Shown: positions 44,173 to 52,808, counted from the stretch's first letter. The stretch is DNA of 64,000 nucleotides from a bacterium (GCA_905221065.1 CAJNBS010000007.1:1-64000); one strand, 5' to 3'. Numbers and translations are program-made. Notes: a model not told the origin generated them from the sequence alone.

Positions 44173-45423
44173 ATGAAAACACCATTTATCAATAAAGAAG
44201 ACTTAGAAGCGATTGTTGCTGAGTTCCCAACTCCCTTTCACTTGTATGATGAGAAGGGAATTCGTGAGAAGGCAAGAGCCGTCAACCAAGCCTTTTCTTG
44301 GAACAAAGGTTTTAAGGAATATTTTGCAGTTAAGGCAACTCCAACACCAGCTATCTTGAAAATCCTACAAGAGGAAGGTTGCGGTGTGGACTGTTCTAGT
44401 TATGTAGAGCTCTTGATGAGCCATAAACTGGACTTTCCAGGTTCTGAGATTATGTTCTCTTCTAACAACACGCCTGACAAGGAATATGCCTATGCGCGTG
44501 AATTGGGTGCGACCATTAACTTGGATGCATTTGAAGATATTGAACATCTAGAGCGTGCAGCAGGAATTCCAGAAATTATCTCTTGTCGTTACAATCCTGG
44601 CGGTGTTTTTGAACTGGGGACAGACATTATGGACAATCCTGGAGAAGCCAAGTTTGGTATGACCAAGAACCAGCTCTTTGAAGCCTTTGCTATCTTGAAG
44701 GAAAAAGGAGCTAAGACCTTTGGAATTCATTCTTTCCTAGCATCCAATACCGTGACCCATCTCTACTATCCAGAGTTAGCGCGTCAGCTCTTTGAATTGG
44801 CTGTTGAAATCAAGGAAAAGTTGGGCATTTCTCTAGACTTTATCAATCTTTCTGGTGGTATTGGTGTTAACTATCGTCCAGATCAGGAACCAAATGACAT
44901 CGCCTTGATTGGTGAGGGAGTTCGTAAGGTTTATGAAGAAGTCCTTACACCAGCAGGTCTTGGTGAGGTCAAGATTTTCACAGAATTGGGTCGCTTTATG
45001 TTAGCTCCTCATGGAGCTCTCGTCACAAGAGTCACTCATAAGAAAAAAACTTACCGTACCTATCTAGGTGTGGATGCATCAGCAGTCAACCTCATGCGTC
45101 CAGCCATGTATGGAGCCTATCACCATATCACCAATCTGACTCACCCAGATGGACCAGCTGAAGTAGTAGATGTGGTCGGTTCACTCTGCGAAAACAATGA
45201 TAAATTTGCAGTGAATCGGGAACTGCCTCATACAGAAATCGGTGATTTGCTGGTAATTCATGATACAGGTGCTCACGGTTTTTCAATGGGCTACCAGTAC
45301 AACGCCAAACTTCGTTCTGCGGAAATCCTCTATACCGAAGAAGGTAAAGCCCGCCAAATCCGCCGTGCAGAGCGCCCTGAGGACTATTTTGCAACCTTGT
45401 ATGGTTTTGATTTTGAAGAATAA
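44173..45423 (+). CDS. lysA: Diaminopimelate decarboxylase
   Basis: 416 residues, fold-type III PLP decarboxylase making lysine from meso-diaminopimelate. The PLP lysine is in YFAVKATPTPAIL (about residues 50-62). Glycine-rich phosphate-binding loops are NLSGGIGVNYRP near 228 and ELGRFMLAPHGALVTRV near 275. The active-site Cys is in VGSLCENNDKFA near 336. Related carboxynorspermidine decarboxylases are shorter, so lysA is preferred. No other lysine genes are adjacent. An AGAAGGAAG ribosome site precedes the ATG. Confidence 0.85.
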   Translation: MKTPFINKEDLEAIVAEFPTPFHLYDEKGIREKARAVNQAFSWNKGFKEYFAVKATPTPAILKILQEEGCGVDCSSYVELLMSHKLDFPGSEIMFSSNNTPDKEYAYARELGATINLDAFEDIEHLERAAGIPEIISCRYNPGGVFELGTDIMDNPGEAKFGMTKNQLFEAFAILKEKGAKTFGIHSFLASNTVTHLYYPELARQLFELAVEIKEKLGISLDFINLSGGIGVNYRPDQEPNDIALIGEGVRKVYEEVLTPAGLGEVKIFTELGRFMLAPHGALVTRVTHKKKTYRTYLGVDASAVNLMRPAMYGAYHHITNLTHPDGPAEVVDVVGSLCENNDKFAVNRELPHTEIGDLLVIHDTGAHGFSMGYQYNAKLRSAEILYTEEGKARQIRRAERPEDYFATLYGFDFEE

Positions 45424-45508
45424 AATGATAATTAATTGAAAATGAAATTGAAAAACAGATTGCTTTCTAAAAAATAGACAAAAATCTTGTTTTTCCTTCA
45501 AGTCGTGA

Positions 45509-45534
45509 TATAATAAAACTATAAAACGTTTTCA
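45509..45534 (+). promoter_or_regulatory. pflA -10 and cre-like site
   Basis: TATAAT at 45509-45514 is followed by ATAAAACGTTTTCA (45521-45534). The right half of the cre consensus is perfect and the left has two mismatches. Position at +1 fits CcpA repression. Confidence 0.45.
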
Positions 45535-45548
45535 AGGAAGGTAACGAT

Positions 45549-46343
45549 ATGTCTGAAGAAACAATTGATTATGGACAAGTGACAGGAATGGTGCATTCGA
45601 CAGAAAGCTTTGGTTCGGTAGATGGGCCTGGGATTCGCTTTATTGTCTTTTTGCAGGGCTGTCACATGCGTTGCCAGTATTGCCACAATCCTGATACTTG
45701 GGCTATGGAGTCCAATAAATCACGTGAACGGACGGTAGATGATGTCTTGACAGAGGCCTTGCGCTATCGCGGTTTCTGGGGAAATAAGGGCGGTATTACA
45801 GTCAGTGGGGGAGAAGCCCTCTTGCAGATTGATTTCCTGATTGCCCTCTTCACCAAGGCTAAGGAACAAGGAATCCACTGTACCTTGGATACCTGTGCTC
45901 TTCCTTTCCGTAATAAACCACGTTACCTTGAAAAGTTTGACAAGCTCATGGCTGTCACTGACTTGGTTCTCTTGGATATCAAGGAAATCAACGAAGAACA
46001 GCACAAGATTGTCACTAGCCAAACCAATAAAAACATCCTGGCCTGTGCCCAGTATCTATCAGATATTGGAAAACCTGTCTGGATTCGCCACGTGCTAGTT
46101 CCAGGATTGACAGATAGAGACGATGACCTGATTGAACTTGGGAAGTTCGTCAAGACCCTCAAAAATGTTGATAAGTTTGAAATTCTTCCTTATCACACCA
46201 TGGGTGAGTTCAAGTGGCGTGAACTTGGGATTCCTTATTCACTCGAAGGAGTCAAACCACCAACAGCAGACCGTGTGAAAAACGCTAAAAAACTCATGGA
46301 TACCGAAAGTTATCAAGACTATATGAAACGTGTACATGGATAA
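45549..46343 (+). CDS. pflA: Pyruvate formate-lyase activating enzyme
   Basis: 264 residues, radical SAM enzyme that installs the glycyl radical on pyruvate formate-lyase during fermentation. The iron-sulfur cluster motif C-x3-C-x2-C is in GCHMRCQYCHNPDTW (about residues 37-51). The SAM-binding GGE is VSGGEALLQ (about 80), with DTCALP and LLDIKEINEEQHK following. The pfl structural gene is not here, which is normal in streptococci. AAGGAAGG precedes the ATG, and a cre-like site overlaps the promoter. Confidence 0.95.
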   Translation: MSEETIDYGQVTGMVHSTESFGSVDGPGIRFIVFLQGCHMRCQYCHNPDTWAMESNKSRERTVDDVLTEALRYRGFWGNKGGITVSGGEALLQIDFLIALFTKAKEQGIHCTLDTCALPFRNKPRYLEKFDKLMAVTDLVLLDIKEINEEQHKIVTSQTNKNILACAQYLSDIGKPVWIRHVLVPGLTDRDDDLIELGKFVKTLKNVDKFEILPYHTMGEFKWRELGIPYSLEGVKPPTADRVKNAKKLMDTESYQDYMKRVHG

Positions 46344-46348
46344 AAAAG

Positions 46349-46374
46349 AAGCCTGATGGAAACATCGGGCTTTT
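46349..46374 (+). terminator. pflA terminator
   Basis: AAGCCTGATG (46349-46358) pairs with CATCGGGCTT (46363-46372) with one G-U, followed by TT. About 125 AT-rich bases follow before the ABC operon. Confidence 0.75.
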
Positions 46375-46502
46375 GAGTTTACACAAATCTAGATAATTAA
46401 ATGATACAAAATTTTAAAGATTTTAAATTCTGAAAAAAATCCGAAAATGAGTGTATAAGATATAGTTACTTTTAGAAATATTAAATAGAATAGGAGAACA
46501 TC

Positions 46503-47213
46503 ATGGAACAAAGTATTACCATTAAAAAATTATGTAAGTCATATGGGCAAACTCAAATTTTAAATGATATTTCTTTTGAAGCAAAAGCAGGTAGAGTGAC
46601 TGCTTTCTTGGGGCCAAATGGAGCTGGTAAAAGTTCAACCTTACGTATTTTATTAGGATTAGACAAAGCAACATCTGGTCTTACCAAAATTGGAGATCAA
46701 ACTTATAAGGAATTAAAATTTCCTCTAAAGACTGTAGGAGCTTCATTTGACAGTGTAGGTGCTCCTGATGATCGGACTGTTTATCAACATTTGAAAATTG
46801 TTGCTACTAGCAATGGGATATCCAGTCAGCGAATTGATCAAGTCTTGGATATGGTGGATATTAGCCATAAGAAAAAATCTAAAATTGGAAAATTATCATT
46901 AGGCGAAGGACAACGCTTGGGAATTGCAACAGCTCTATTAGGAAATCCTCAATATCTGATATTGGATGAACCGACAAATGGGTTGGATCCAAGAGGAATT
47001 CGGTGGTTTAGAGAGTTTATAAAAAAACAAGCTCAAGAAGGGAAGACCGTCTTACTGTCATCTCATATATTATCGGAAGTGGAAGCAGTAACAGATGATG
47101 TAGTTATCATAAATAAAGGAAAAGTTCTTATAAAAGGGACTTTACAAGAAGTGATGAAAAATCTTTCCTCATTAGAAGAAGTCTTCTTTAATTTAACAGA
47201 GGGAGGAAAGTGA
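46503..47213 (+). CDS. ABC transporter ATPase, BcrA-type
   Basis: 236 residues. Walker A is LGPNGAGKSSTLR (about residues 36-48), Walker B YLILDEPTNGLDPRG (about 152-166), with the switch His in LLSSHILSEVE. The signature reads LSLGEGQRLGIA instead of LSGGQ, as in BcrA and LanF proteins. These partner with two small permeases to remove peptide antibiotics or lantibiotics from the membrane. First gene of a three-gene exporter followed by its own two-component system. AGGAGAACATC precedes the ATG. Codon use is AT-rich compared with the flanking pflA and yidC. Confidence 0.88.
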   Translation: MEQSITIKKLCKSYGQTQILNDISFEAKAGRVTAFLGPNGAGKSSTLRILLGLDKATSGLTKIGDQTYKELKFPLKTVGASFDSVGAPDDRTVYQHLKIVATSNGISSQRIDQVLDMVDISHKKKSKIGKLSLGEGQRLGIATALLGNPQYLILDEPTNGLDPRGIRWFREFIKKQAQEGKTVLLSSHILSEVEAVTDDVVIINKGKVLIKGTLQEVMKNLSSLEEVFFNLTEGGK

Positions 47214-47214
47214 C

Positions 47215-48000
47215 ATGGCACTTATTTACTCTCTTCATTCTGAAATATTGAAATTACTTTATAGGAGAGCTACTCATGTTGTACTATTCTTGATACTGGT
47301 ATTTCAAACGTTTTTAGCAAATATTGGCGCTTCTCAGATTGTTTCAGTTGGTATCCATGCTACACCAGAGACAAATCCAGATTTAGCAGAGGCCATACCT
47401 CCTATTGAATTTTTAGGTTTTGATGTCACTTTATTTGGTGTTTTTATTATGATTATCCTAGGATCAATTTACGGAGCCGAGGAGTACAAAGGCTCGGCTA
47501 TTCGTACAAGCCTTCTCTCTATTACAAATCGAAGTACTTTCCTAGTTTCAAAAACATTAGTTTGGTTTATATTTTCTTTCATCATTTCCTTTCTATCAAT
47601 ATTCCTTACGATTAACATGACACATTATGTTTTAGGACAAGATGGCTTATTACTTTTTTCACTAAATGGGACAGTTTGGTTCTATATATTTTTAGCCAGT
47701 ATAGCTTGGACCTTGTTGGGACTGCTGGCCTATATTATGGCTTTGACATTTAAAACAGCTATTGTTCCTCTATTATTTTTGCTTCCTCAAGTCTACAATT
47801 TAGGAACATTCTTAGCAAACTATATATCAGCTGCAAAATTTCTTCCAGTTGCATTGGGGCAAGGATTGATTGCTACATCTCCTCAAATGTTAGAACATAA
47901 TAGTTTACAAAATATTTTACTTTTGCTTTGTTGGAACTTCTCATTCTTGGCTTTAGCAATTTACCGATTACTTAAGTCAGATATCGGGGGAGGTGAATAA
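47215..48000 (+). CDS. ABC-2 type permease, first subunit
   Basis: 261 residues with six hydrophobic helices, of the ABC-2/LanE-LanG size class. It starts one base after the ATPase stop (GGAGGAAAGTGACATG). The segment IYGAEEYKGSAIRTSLLS near residue 87 is the typical coupling region of BcrB/LanE permeases (compare GQEFTGSSLRTSFL in the next subunit). Together they would form a heteromeric exporter or flippase with the BcrA-type ATPase. Confidence 0.85.
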   Translation: MALIYSLHSEILKLLYRRATHVVLFLILVFQTFLANIGASQIVSVGIHATPETNPDLAEAIPPIEFLGFDVTLFGVFIMIILGSIYGAEEYKGSAIRTSLLSITNRSTFLVSKTLVWFIFSFIISFLSIFLTINMTHYVLGQDGLLLFSLNGTVWFYIFLASIAWTLLGLLAYIMALTFKTAIVPLLFLLPQVYNLGTFLANYISAAKFLPVALGQGLIATSPQMLEHNSLQNILLLLCWNFSFLALAIYRLLKSDIGGGE

Positions 48001-48001
48001 G

Positions 48002-48721
48002 TTGAAAGAGCAACTTAAAAGTGAGTATCTCAAGTTTATGATGAATCCTTGGCACTGGTTGATTATAGGTGCTCTGTTACTGTGTGTTCCGGCGATGGTT
48101 ATTTTTTTAAATAGTAAGCCAGACCAGTTGACCCTACAGTTTGTTTTGGAACAGCTACTGCAAAGTCTCTATTTAGGACAGGCAGGTTTTATTAGTCTAG
48201 CTGTCCTATTTATAGGTCAAGAATTTACAGGTTCTAGCCTTCGTACCAGTTTTCTTACCTGTCCAAATCGTTTAAAATTTATAATATGTAAACTAGCTAT
48301 TCTATTATGTATGGAAATTGTATTATTGGTCGCTGTAATATCATTATGTATACTAATCGCCCAAGGATACTACAATATTAATCTTTTGAGCAATATTAAA
48401 CATGTTCTAACAATTCTATTTCCAGCTTGTATTTCTATTCTAACCTTCGCTCTTTTAAGTGGTATTTTTGTATTTATTTCTCAGTCTTTTATCTTAATTT
48501 TGGGAATCAGTTTATCCCTTTTATTGGGGTTGGGACAAATGTTACTACAATTCAGTTCTTTTTTTAGAAATTTACCATTATTAGCTAGTATGAATTGTTT
48601 TTATACCTATCCATTGTCTCTTTATTATCCAGTGTGGCAAGGCTTAGGGATACAAATAGTTTGGTTATTAATTGTTTTTGTATTTGCTACACTGATACTT
48701 ATAGGAAGAAATGTAGGCTAA
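48002..48721 (+). CDS. ABC-2 type permease, second subunit
   Basis: 239 residues if TTG 48002 is the start; GGGGGAGG at 47986-47993 is then about 8 bases away. A GTG at 47993 overlaps the previous stop but is too close to that site. Six hydrophobic helices are present, and GQEFTGSSLRTSFLTCPNR near residue 74 is the coupling segment homologous to that of the first permease. Last gene of the exporter unit, closed by a short hairpin. Confidence 0.82.
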   Translation: MKEQLKSEYLKFMMNPWHWLIIGALLLCVPAMVIFLNSKPDQLTLQFVLEQLLQSLYLGQAGFISLAVLFIGQEFTGSSLRTSFLTCPNRLKFIICKLAILLCMEIVLLVAVISLCILIAQGYYNINLLSNIKHVLTILFPACISILTFALLSGIFVFISQSFILILGISLSLLLGLGQMLLQFSSFFRNLPLLASMNCFYTYPLSLYYPVWQGLGIQIVWLLIVFVFATLILIGRNVG

Positions 48722-48745
48722 AGACGGGGGATATCCTGTCTTTTT
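48721..48745 (+). terminator. Terminator after the exporter genes
   Basis: AAGAC (48721-48725) pairs with GTCTT (48738-48742) around a GGATATCC inner palindrome, followed by TTT. Modest stability. Confidence 0.5.
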
Positions 48746-48757
48746 CTCGGTTAGTGC

Positions 48758-48763
48758 TATAAT
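48758..48763 (+). promoter_or_regulatory. Promoter of the two-component genes
   Basis: TATAAT with a TGC extension, 20 bases before ATG 48783. It gives the regulator-kinase pair its own transcript apart from the exporter. AGGAGGG is the ribosome site. Confidence 0.55.
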
Positions 48764-48782
48764 ATAGTTAGGAGGGTGAGTT

Positions 48783-49469
48783 ATGGCTTATAAAGTTTTG
48801 GTGGTAGATGATGATCTTGCTATTCTTCGCCTAATAAAAAAAGTACTAGAATATGAAAAATATGAAGTAGTCATACGAAATAAGATAGAAGAGATTGATC
48901 TTTGTGATTTTACAGGATTTGACTTGATTTTATTAGATATTATGATGCCTGTTAGTGGTTTAGAAATCTGTCAGATGATTCGCGAGCAGATAACTGTTCC
49001 TATCTGTTTTATAACTGCCAAGGATATGGATGAAGATTTAGTAGCTGGAATCAATGCAGGTGCTGATGATTATATTATGAAGCCCTTTAGTATGCAAGAA
49101 TTGTTAGCACGTGTTAAAATGCACTTACGTCGTGAAGAAAGGACTAAAGGAAATGTTCATCAAATAAAGATTGGGAAGCTTACACTATATACGGATAGTA
49201 AGGAACTATTTGTAAACGATGATAAGATTTCCTTGACAAGGAGGGAATTTGACATAGTGAATCTTTTAGTAAGCACCCCAAGTAGAATATACTCTATAGA
49301 GGAAATTTATAATTATCTATATCCACAAAGTTCCGAAGCACTTTTACGTTCGGTTTCAGAGTACATTTATCAAATTCGTCAAAAGCTGAAACCTTATCAA
49401 TTAAATCCAATTAAAACCTTGTACGGTGGAGGATATCAATGGGTAGAATCAAAAGTTTTAGACAATTAA
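48783..49469 (+). CDS. OmpR-family response regulator
   Basis: 228 residues. The receiver domain (1-118) has VVDDDLAIL (acidic pocket), the phosphorylated Asp in LILLDIMMPVSG (about residue 52), Thr in ITAK (about 79) and Lys in MKPFSM (about 100). The C-terminal winged helix (130-226) has LTRREFDIVNLLVS and LKPYQLNPIKTLYGGGYQW. It is paired with the histidine kinase downstream, overlapping it by 31 bases. Its likely target is the exporter operon just upstream (inference from context). Confidence 0.9.
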   Translation: MAYKVLVVDDDLAILRLIKKVLEYEKYEVVIRNKIEEIDLCDFTGFDLILLDIMMPVSGLEICQMIREQITVPICFITAKDMDEDLVAGINAGADDYIMKPFSMQELLARVKMHLRREERTKGNVHQIKIGKLTLYTDSKELFVNDDKISLTRREFDIVNLLVSTPSRIYSIEEIYNYLYPQSSEALLRSVSEYIYQIRQKLKPYQLNPIKTLYGGGYQWVESKVLDN

Positions 49470-50527
49470 TTCGAGAAACCTGTTGGAGAATTATTTGGCA
49501 GTTTAGTCTTGGCTTACTAATGGCCTATATTATTCCCTTAGCTTCAGTATCTATACAAATAAATGAAGATGGGCAACCTCTAAACAATAGTGGTGTTCTA
49601 TCAATTTTTTTCAATGTGTCATCATGGATATATATTTGTGTTTTATTGATTGTTCTAATAAGTTATCACATTGGAAAATTGTTGAAAAAACTGAGTTATG
49701 AAATGACTTTGATTTATGAAAATAGTATGTGGTTGGAGAAGGAATGTACAGAAAGTTTAACGGTTAAAGAATTTCGTGAGACAGGAAATCGGATTATTGT
49801 GATGCAAGATAGAATTCGACAATTAATAGTTGATGAGAAACAGCAGAAAGAAGATTTGATGTTTCAGGTTTCAGCAGCTTCTCATGATTTAAAGACTCCC
49901 TTAACCATTATTAAGGGGAATGTGGAATTTTTGCAGGCGATAACTGAAAACGACCAATCTCAAGAATGCTTAGCAGATATAGAAAGAGCTAGTCAACAGT
50001 TACTAGATTACTTCAATCAATTGATTCACTATTCGAAAACCTATTATGATGATGAGACAGGTTGGAAGGAGTATTCTTCTTCAGATTTTATTAATGAATT
50101 AGAGAAAGAAGTCTCTTTTTTGATAAAAAATCAGATGAAGTTTTCTTTTGAAAAGAATGTGAACGGAACTGAAAGATATTATATAAATCCATCTCTTCTG
50201 ATTCGTGCCATACAAAATATTTTAACAAATGCTTTGGAATACGCCGATAAACAGAATCCTAAAATTAAAATTAGAGTAGAGCAAGAGGGGAAGGAATTGA
50301 AAATAGGTATATGGAATAATGGTTCGGAATTTCCAGATGAAGTTTTAACTAATTTTGGAAAGCTCTTTTATCGTATGGATAAAGCTAGATCGTATAAAGA
50401 GCAACATTATGGTATTGGACTCAGTTTTGTATGTAGAGTTGCAAAACTACACAAAGGCCGAGTTGAGCTTAGAAATAGAGACGAGGGAGCAGAAGTTTTA
50501 ATAACTTTCAATTGTTTTAAATCATAG
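49439..50527 (+). CDS. Sensor histidine kinase
   Basis: 362 residues from ATG 49439, with GGAGG 6 bases upstream and inside the regulator gene. Two membrane helices (about residues 17-38 and 52-76) frame an extracellular loop of only about 15 residues. The signal is thus probably sensed in or near the membrane or through the exporter. The H-box is AASHDLKTPLTIIKGN (about 147-162), the N-box AIQNILTNALEYAD, and G-boxes IGIWNNG and HYGIGLSFVCRVAKLHKG. It is complete. The cognate signal is unknown; a peptide antibiotic is plausible. Confidence 0.88.
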   Translation: MGRIKSFRQLIRETCWRIIWQFSLGLLMAYIIPLASVSIQINEDGQPLNNSGVLSIFFNVSSWIYICVLLIVLISYHIGKLLKKLSYEMTLIYENSMWLEKECTESLTVKEFRETGNRIIVMQDRIRQLIVDEKQQKEDLMFQVSAASHDLKTPLTIIKGNVEFLQAITENDQSQECLADIERASQQLLDYFNQLIHYSKTYYDDETGWKEYSSSDFINELEKEVSFLIKNQMKFSFEKNVNGTERYYINPSLLIRAIQNILTNALEYADKQNPKIKIRVEQEGKELKIGIWNNGSEFPDEVLTNFGKLFYRMDKARSYKEQHYGIGLSFVCRVAKLHKGRVELRNRDEGAEVLITFNCFKS

Positions 50528-50594
50528 TGATGCGAGGACTGTTCGTTTATGGGGCATTTTTTAAACGATGCGAGCGTCATATCTTTCTAAGAGT

Positions 50595-50690
50595 CTTACT
50601 GACTACATAGATTTCATATGGGGATTCAAAGCAAGGTTTTGGCTAATTTTGTAAAGCTTCAGTAGTTACGTTTTGATTTTTATTGAAGTA
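50595..50690 (+). repeat. Decayed BOX-like remnant
   Basis: TTACTGACTACATAGATTTC, TCAAAGCAAGGTTTTGG and the end TTTTGATTTTTATTGAAGTA align loosely with boxB and boxC in order. Many mismatches make this tentative. Otherwise nothing is seen in 50528-50722. Confidence 0.4.
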
Positions 50691-50722
50691 GCATTCTAAC
50701 TATTTTTGATATTACAAAAAAA

Positions 50723-50740
50723 CTTAGCAAACTAGCTAAG
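50723..50740 (-). terminator. yidC terminator
   Basis: CTTAGC (50723-50728) pairs with GCTAAG (50735-50740). On the minus strand seven T follow. It lies 12 bases after the yidC stop. Confidence 0.65.
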
Positions 50741-50751
50741 CCTTTTTCTTC

Positions 50752-51678
50752 TTATCTCGAACGTTGTTTTCCAGCGTTACGATTTTTGTGTTTTTTCTTG
50801 CTTGTGATAGCAGTTGGTTGTTCAGGGGTAACGTCTTTTCGTCCACTTGGTGTAGAGAAAGCACGTGCTTTTGGTGGGTTCTTCGCCAGTTCCTCACGGA
50901 CTTTTTTGCGAAGTTTTGGACGAACGATATAGTTGACGATAAACTGTTGGAGAATCATCATGAAACCACCGACAACCCAGTAAAGTGTGACACTGGCTGG
51001 TGAAATGAGGGAGAAGACGACAATCGTGATTGGGCTCACGTAAGCCATTTTCTTGATTTGTTCTCTTTGCGTTTCGTCTTCTACTCCGTGAAGTGAAAGG
51101 AGCGATTGAAGATAGTAAAGGACACCTGCGCAGGCAACCAAAATCATACTTGGAGAACCTAGAGGAATGCCTAGGTAGCTTGCTTGAGCAACCCCTTCAG
51201 TATGTTGGGCAGCAAAGTAAATAGCAGAGAAGAAAGGCATTTGAAGGAGGATAGGGAAGCATCCTACACCACCAAACATGCTGATGCCGTGCTCTTTTTG
51301 AGCGGCAAAGAGGGCTTGTTGGGCTTCGAGTTTTTCTTCTTGAGTAGTCGCTTCCTTGAGACGAGTTTGATGTGGCTCAAGGACGTGCTTAAGGGCGTTC
51401 ATCTTTTCAGAGTGAAGCGTTGCCTTCCATGATTGGTAGATACCAAGTGGCAAGATAATCAAGCGCACGATAATGGTTACGATAATGATAGCGACACCAA
51501 AGTCTAGACCTTTATCAGTAGCGAAGTACTTGATAGCTTCTCCCATTGGAGCGCCCAAGAAATCCCAAACGGGACCAATTGGCTTACCTGTTGCTTTATC
51601 GATCTGAACGCAACCTGCCAAGACTAATAGCATAGCCACTCCCATAGCCGAGAGTGCAAAACGTTTAATAGATTTCAC
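50752..51678 (-). CDS. yidC: Membrane protein insertase YidC, lipoprotein form
   Basis: 308 residues. The lipoprotein signal ends LVLAGC with Cys23. The five-helix Oxa1/YidC core follows: VAIIIVTIIVRLIILPLGIY near 62-81 carries the conserved Arg, and GCFPILLQMPFFSAIYFA near 139-156 is present. The last 55 residues are very basic (KKKHKNRNAGKQRSR at the end), a tail that binds ribosomes. Streptococci carry two YidC proteins, and the long basic tail suggests the YidC2 type. It inserts membrane proteins with or without SecYEG. Confidence 0.92.
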   Translation of the reverse strand: MKSIKRFALSAMGVAMLLVLAGCVQIDKATGKPIGPVWDFLGAPMGEAIKYFATDKGLDFGVAIIIVTIIVRLIILPLGIYQSWKATLHSEKMNALKHVLEPHQTRLKEATTQEEKLEAQQALFAAQKEHGISMFGGVGCFPILLQMPFFSAIYFAAQHTEGVAQASYLGIPLGSPSMILVACAGVLYYLQSLLSLHGVEDETQREQIKKMAYVSPITIVVFSLISPASVTLYWVVGGFMMILQQFIVNYIVRPKLRKKVREELAKNPPKARAFSTPSGRKDVTPEQPTAITSKKKHKNRNAGKQRSR

Positions 51679-51755
51679 TGTTTTTATTCCTTCTTTAAAA
51701 ATTATACCTTTCTATTCTACTGTTTTTTTACAAAATATACAATAGTTCTAGAGAC

Positions 51756-52034
51756 CTAATTTGCGATTTTGAAGTCAGGGTAAGGAGGAAAGTTACTCAA
51801 TTGGACATCTAAGTAGCTGACTTTTGAAAAAGGTGTGGGTCCTTTTCGGATTTCTTGGATAAATTTCGCCATGATAGCAGATGAGTCTGCTTGAGCTAAG
51901 ATTTCGACTGTGCCATCGTCGTTATTCCATACTCGGCCTGTGATGCCACCAATTTCAAGCGCCAGGCTGTAAACACCCCAACGAAAGCCAACTCCCTGAA
52001 CCCTGCCTTGGGCAATCATTCTAACCTTTTGCAT
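51756..52034 (-). CDS. acyP: Acylphosphatase
   Basis: 92 residues, a complete acylphosphatase that hydrolyses acyl phosphates. The phosphate-binding loop GRVQGVGFRWGVY (about residues 10-22) contains the catalytic Arg, and the catalytic Asn is in RVWNNDDGTVEILAQ (about 35-49). AAAGGGG is 7 bases before the ATG. Its start codon is only 33 bases from that of the divergent methyltransferase gene, so its promoter must overlap the methyltransferase coding start. Confidence 0.93.
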   Translation of the reverse strand: MQKVRMIAQGRVQGVGFRWGVYSLALEIGGITGRVWNNDDGTVEILAQADSSAIMAKFIQEIRKGPTPFSKVSYLDVQLSNFPPYPDFKIAN

Positions 52035-52052
52035 ACCAAACCCCTTTGATTG

Positions 52053-52079
52053 TGTTATAATATTTCTATGACTATTATA
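52053..52079. promoter_or_regulatory. Face-to-face -10 elements of the SpoU gene and acyP
   Basis: Plus strand: TGTTATAAT with TATAAT at 52056-52061, six bases before the methyltransferase ATG at 52068. Minus strand: TATAAT at 52079-52074, inside codons 3-4 of that gene and pointing to acyP. The two start points would nearly coincide. Confidence 0.55.
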
Positions 52080-52808
52080 ACCTCAAAAGCCAATTCTGTG
52101 GTAAAAAATGCCAAGAAATTACACCAAAAAAAATATCGCAAGTCTGCCTATTTGATTGAAGGATGGCACTTGTTTGAAGAAGCTGTTCAAGCTGGAGTGA
52201 CGATTGAGAAGATCTTTGCCCTAGAAACTTATCGAGATCAGTTAGCCTCGTTTCCGCAAACTGTCTGGGTGTCAGAGGATATTTTGCTAGATTTGGCGGA
52301 TTCTCAGACTCCACAGGGAATTGTTGCTGTCGTTCAAAAAGAAGAAGTAGGACAAGCTGATTTTAGTCAGGGCAAGTTCTTGTTTTTGGAAGATGTGCAA
52401 GATCCTGGTAATGTGGGAACCATCATTCGTACTGCGGATGCAGCAGGTTTTACAGGAGTGATTGTTTCAGATAAGTCGGCAGACATCTACAGTCTCAAGA
52501 CCCTACGTTCTATGCAAGGCAGTCATTTTCATCTACCCATTTATCGGATGTCGAGCCAAGCGCTTCTAGAGGAAGCTAAAAATGCTGGTATCCCAGTACT
52601 AGCAACCACTCTTTCCAAGGATTCTAAAGATTATCGTTACTTGCCTCATCTTGATCATTTTGTCTTGGTCATGGGAAATGAGGGTCAAGGAATTAGTCCC
52701 CTCATGGCTGAAAGTGCAGACCAGTTGGTCCATATTATCATGAAGGGTCAGGCTGAGAGTCTCAATGTTGCAGTTGCAGCCGGTATTTTGATTTTTCATT
52801 TAAGCTAA
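52068..52808 (+). CDS. SpoU/TrmH-family RNA 2'-O-methyltransferase
   Basis: 246 residues from ATG 52068. An N-terminal substrate-binding domain begins ITSKANSVVKNAKKLHQKKYR. The knotted methyltransferase domain carries motif 1 LEDVQDPGNVGTIIRTADAA (about 110-129), motif 2 FVLVMGNEGQGIS (about 200-212) and motif 3 ESLNVAVAAGILIFHL (about 229-244). It is probably a 23S rRNA ribose methylase; the target base is unknown. No ribosome site exists before the ATG and the -10 is 6 bases away, so the mRNA is probably leaderless. Confidence 0.88.
   Translation: MTIITSKANSVVKNAKKLHQKKYRKSAYLIEGWHLFEEAVQAGVTIEKIFALETYRDQLASFPQTVWVSEDILLDLADSQTPQGIVAVVQKEEVGQADFSQGKFLFLEDVQDPGNVGTIIRTADAAGFTGVIVSDKSADIYSLKTLRSMQGSHFHLPIYRMSSQALLEEAKNAGIPVLATTLSKDSKDYRYLPHLDHFVLVMGNEGQGISPLMAESADQLVHIIMKGQAESLNVAVAAGILIFHLS

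Noticed and set aside
44173..45423. Carboxynorspermidine decarboxylase (nspC) instead of lysA
   Set aside because: Length of 416 residues and the LysA-type C-terminal motifs favour diaminopimelate decarboxylase, though close relatives cannot be fully excluded.
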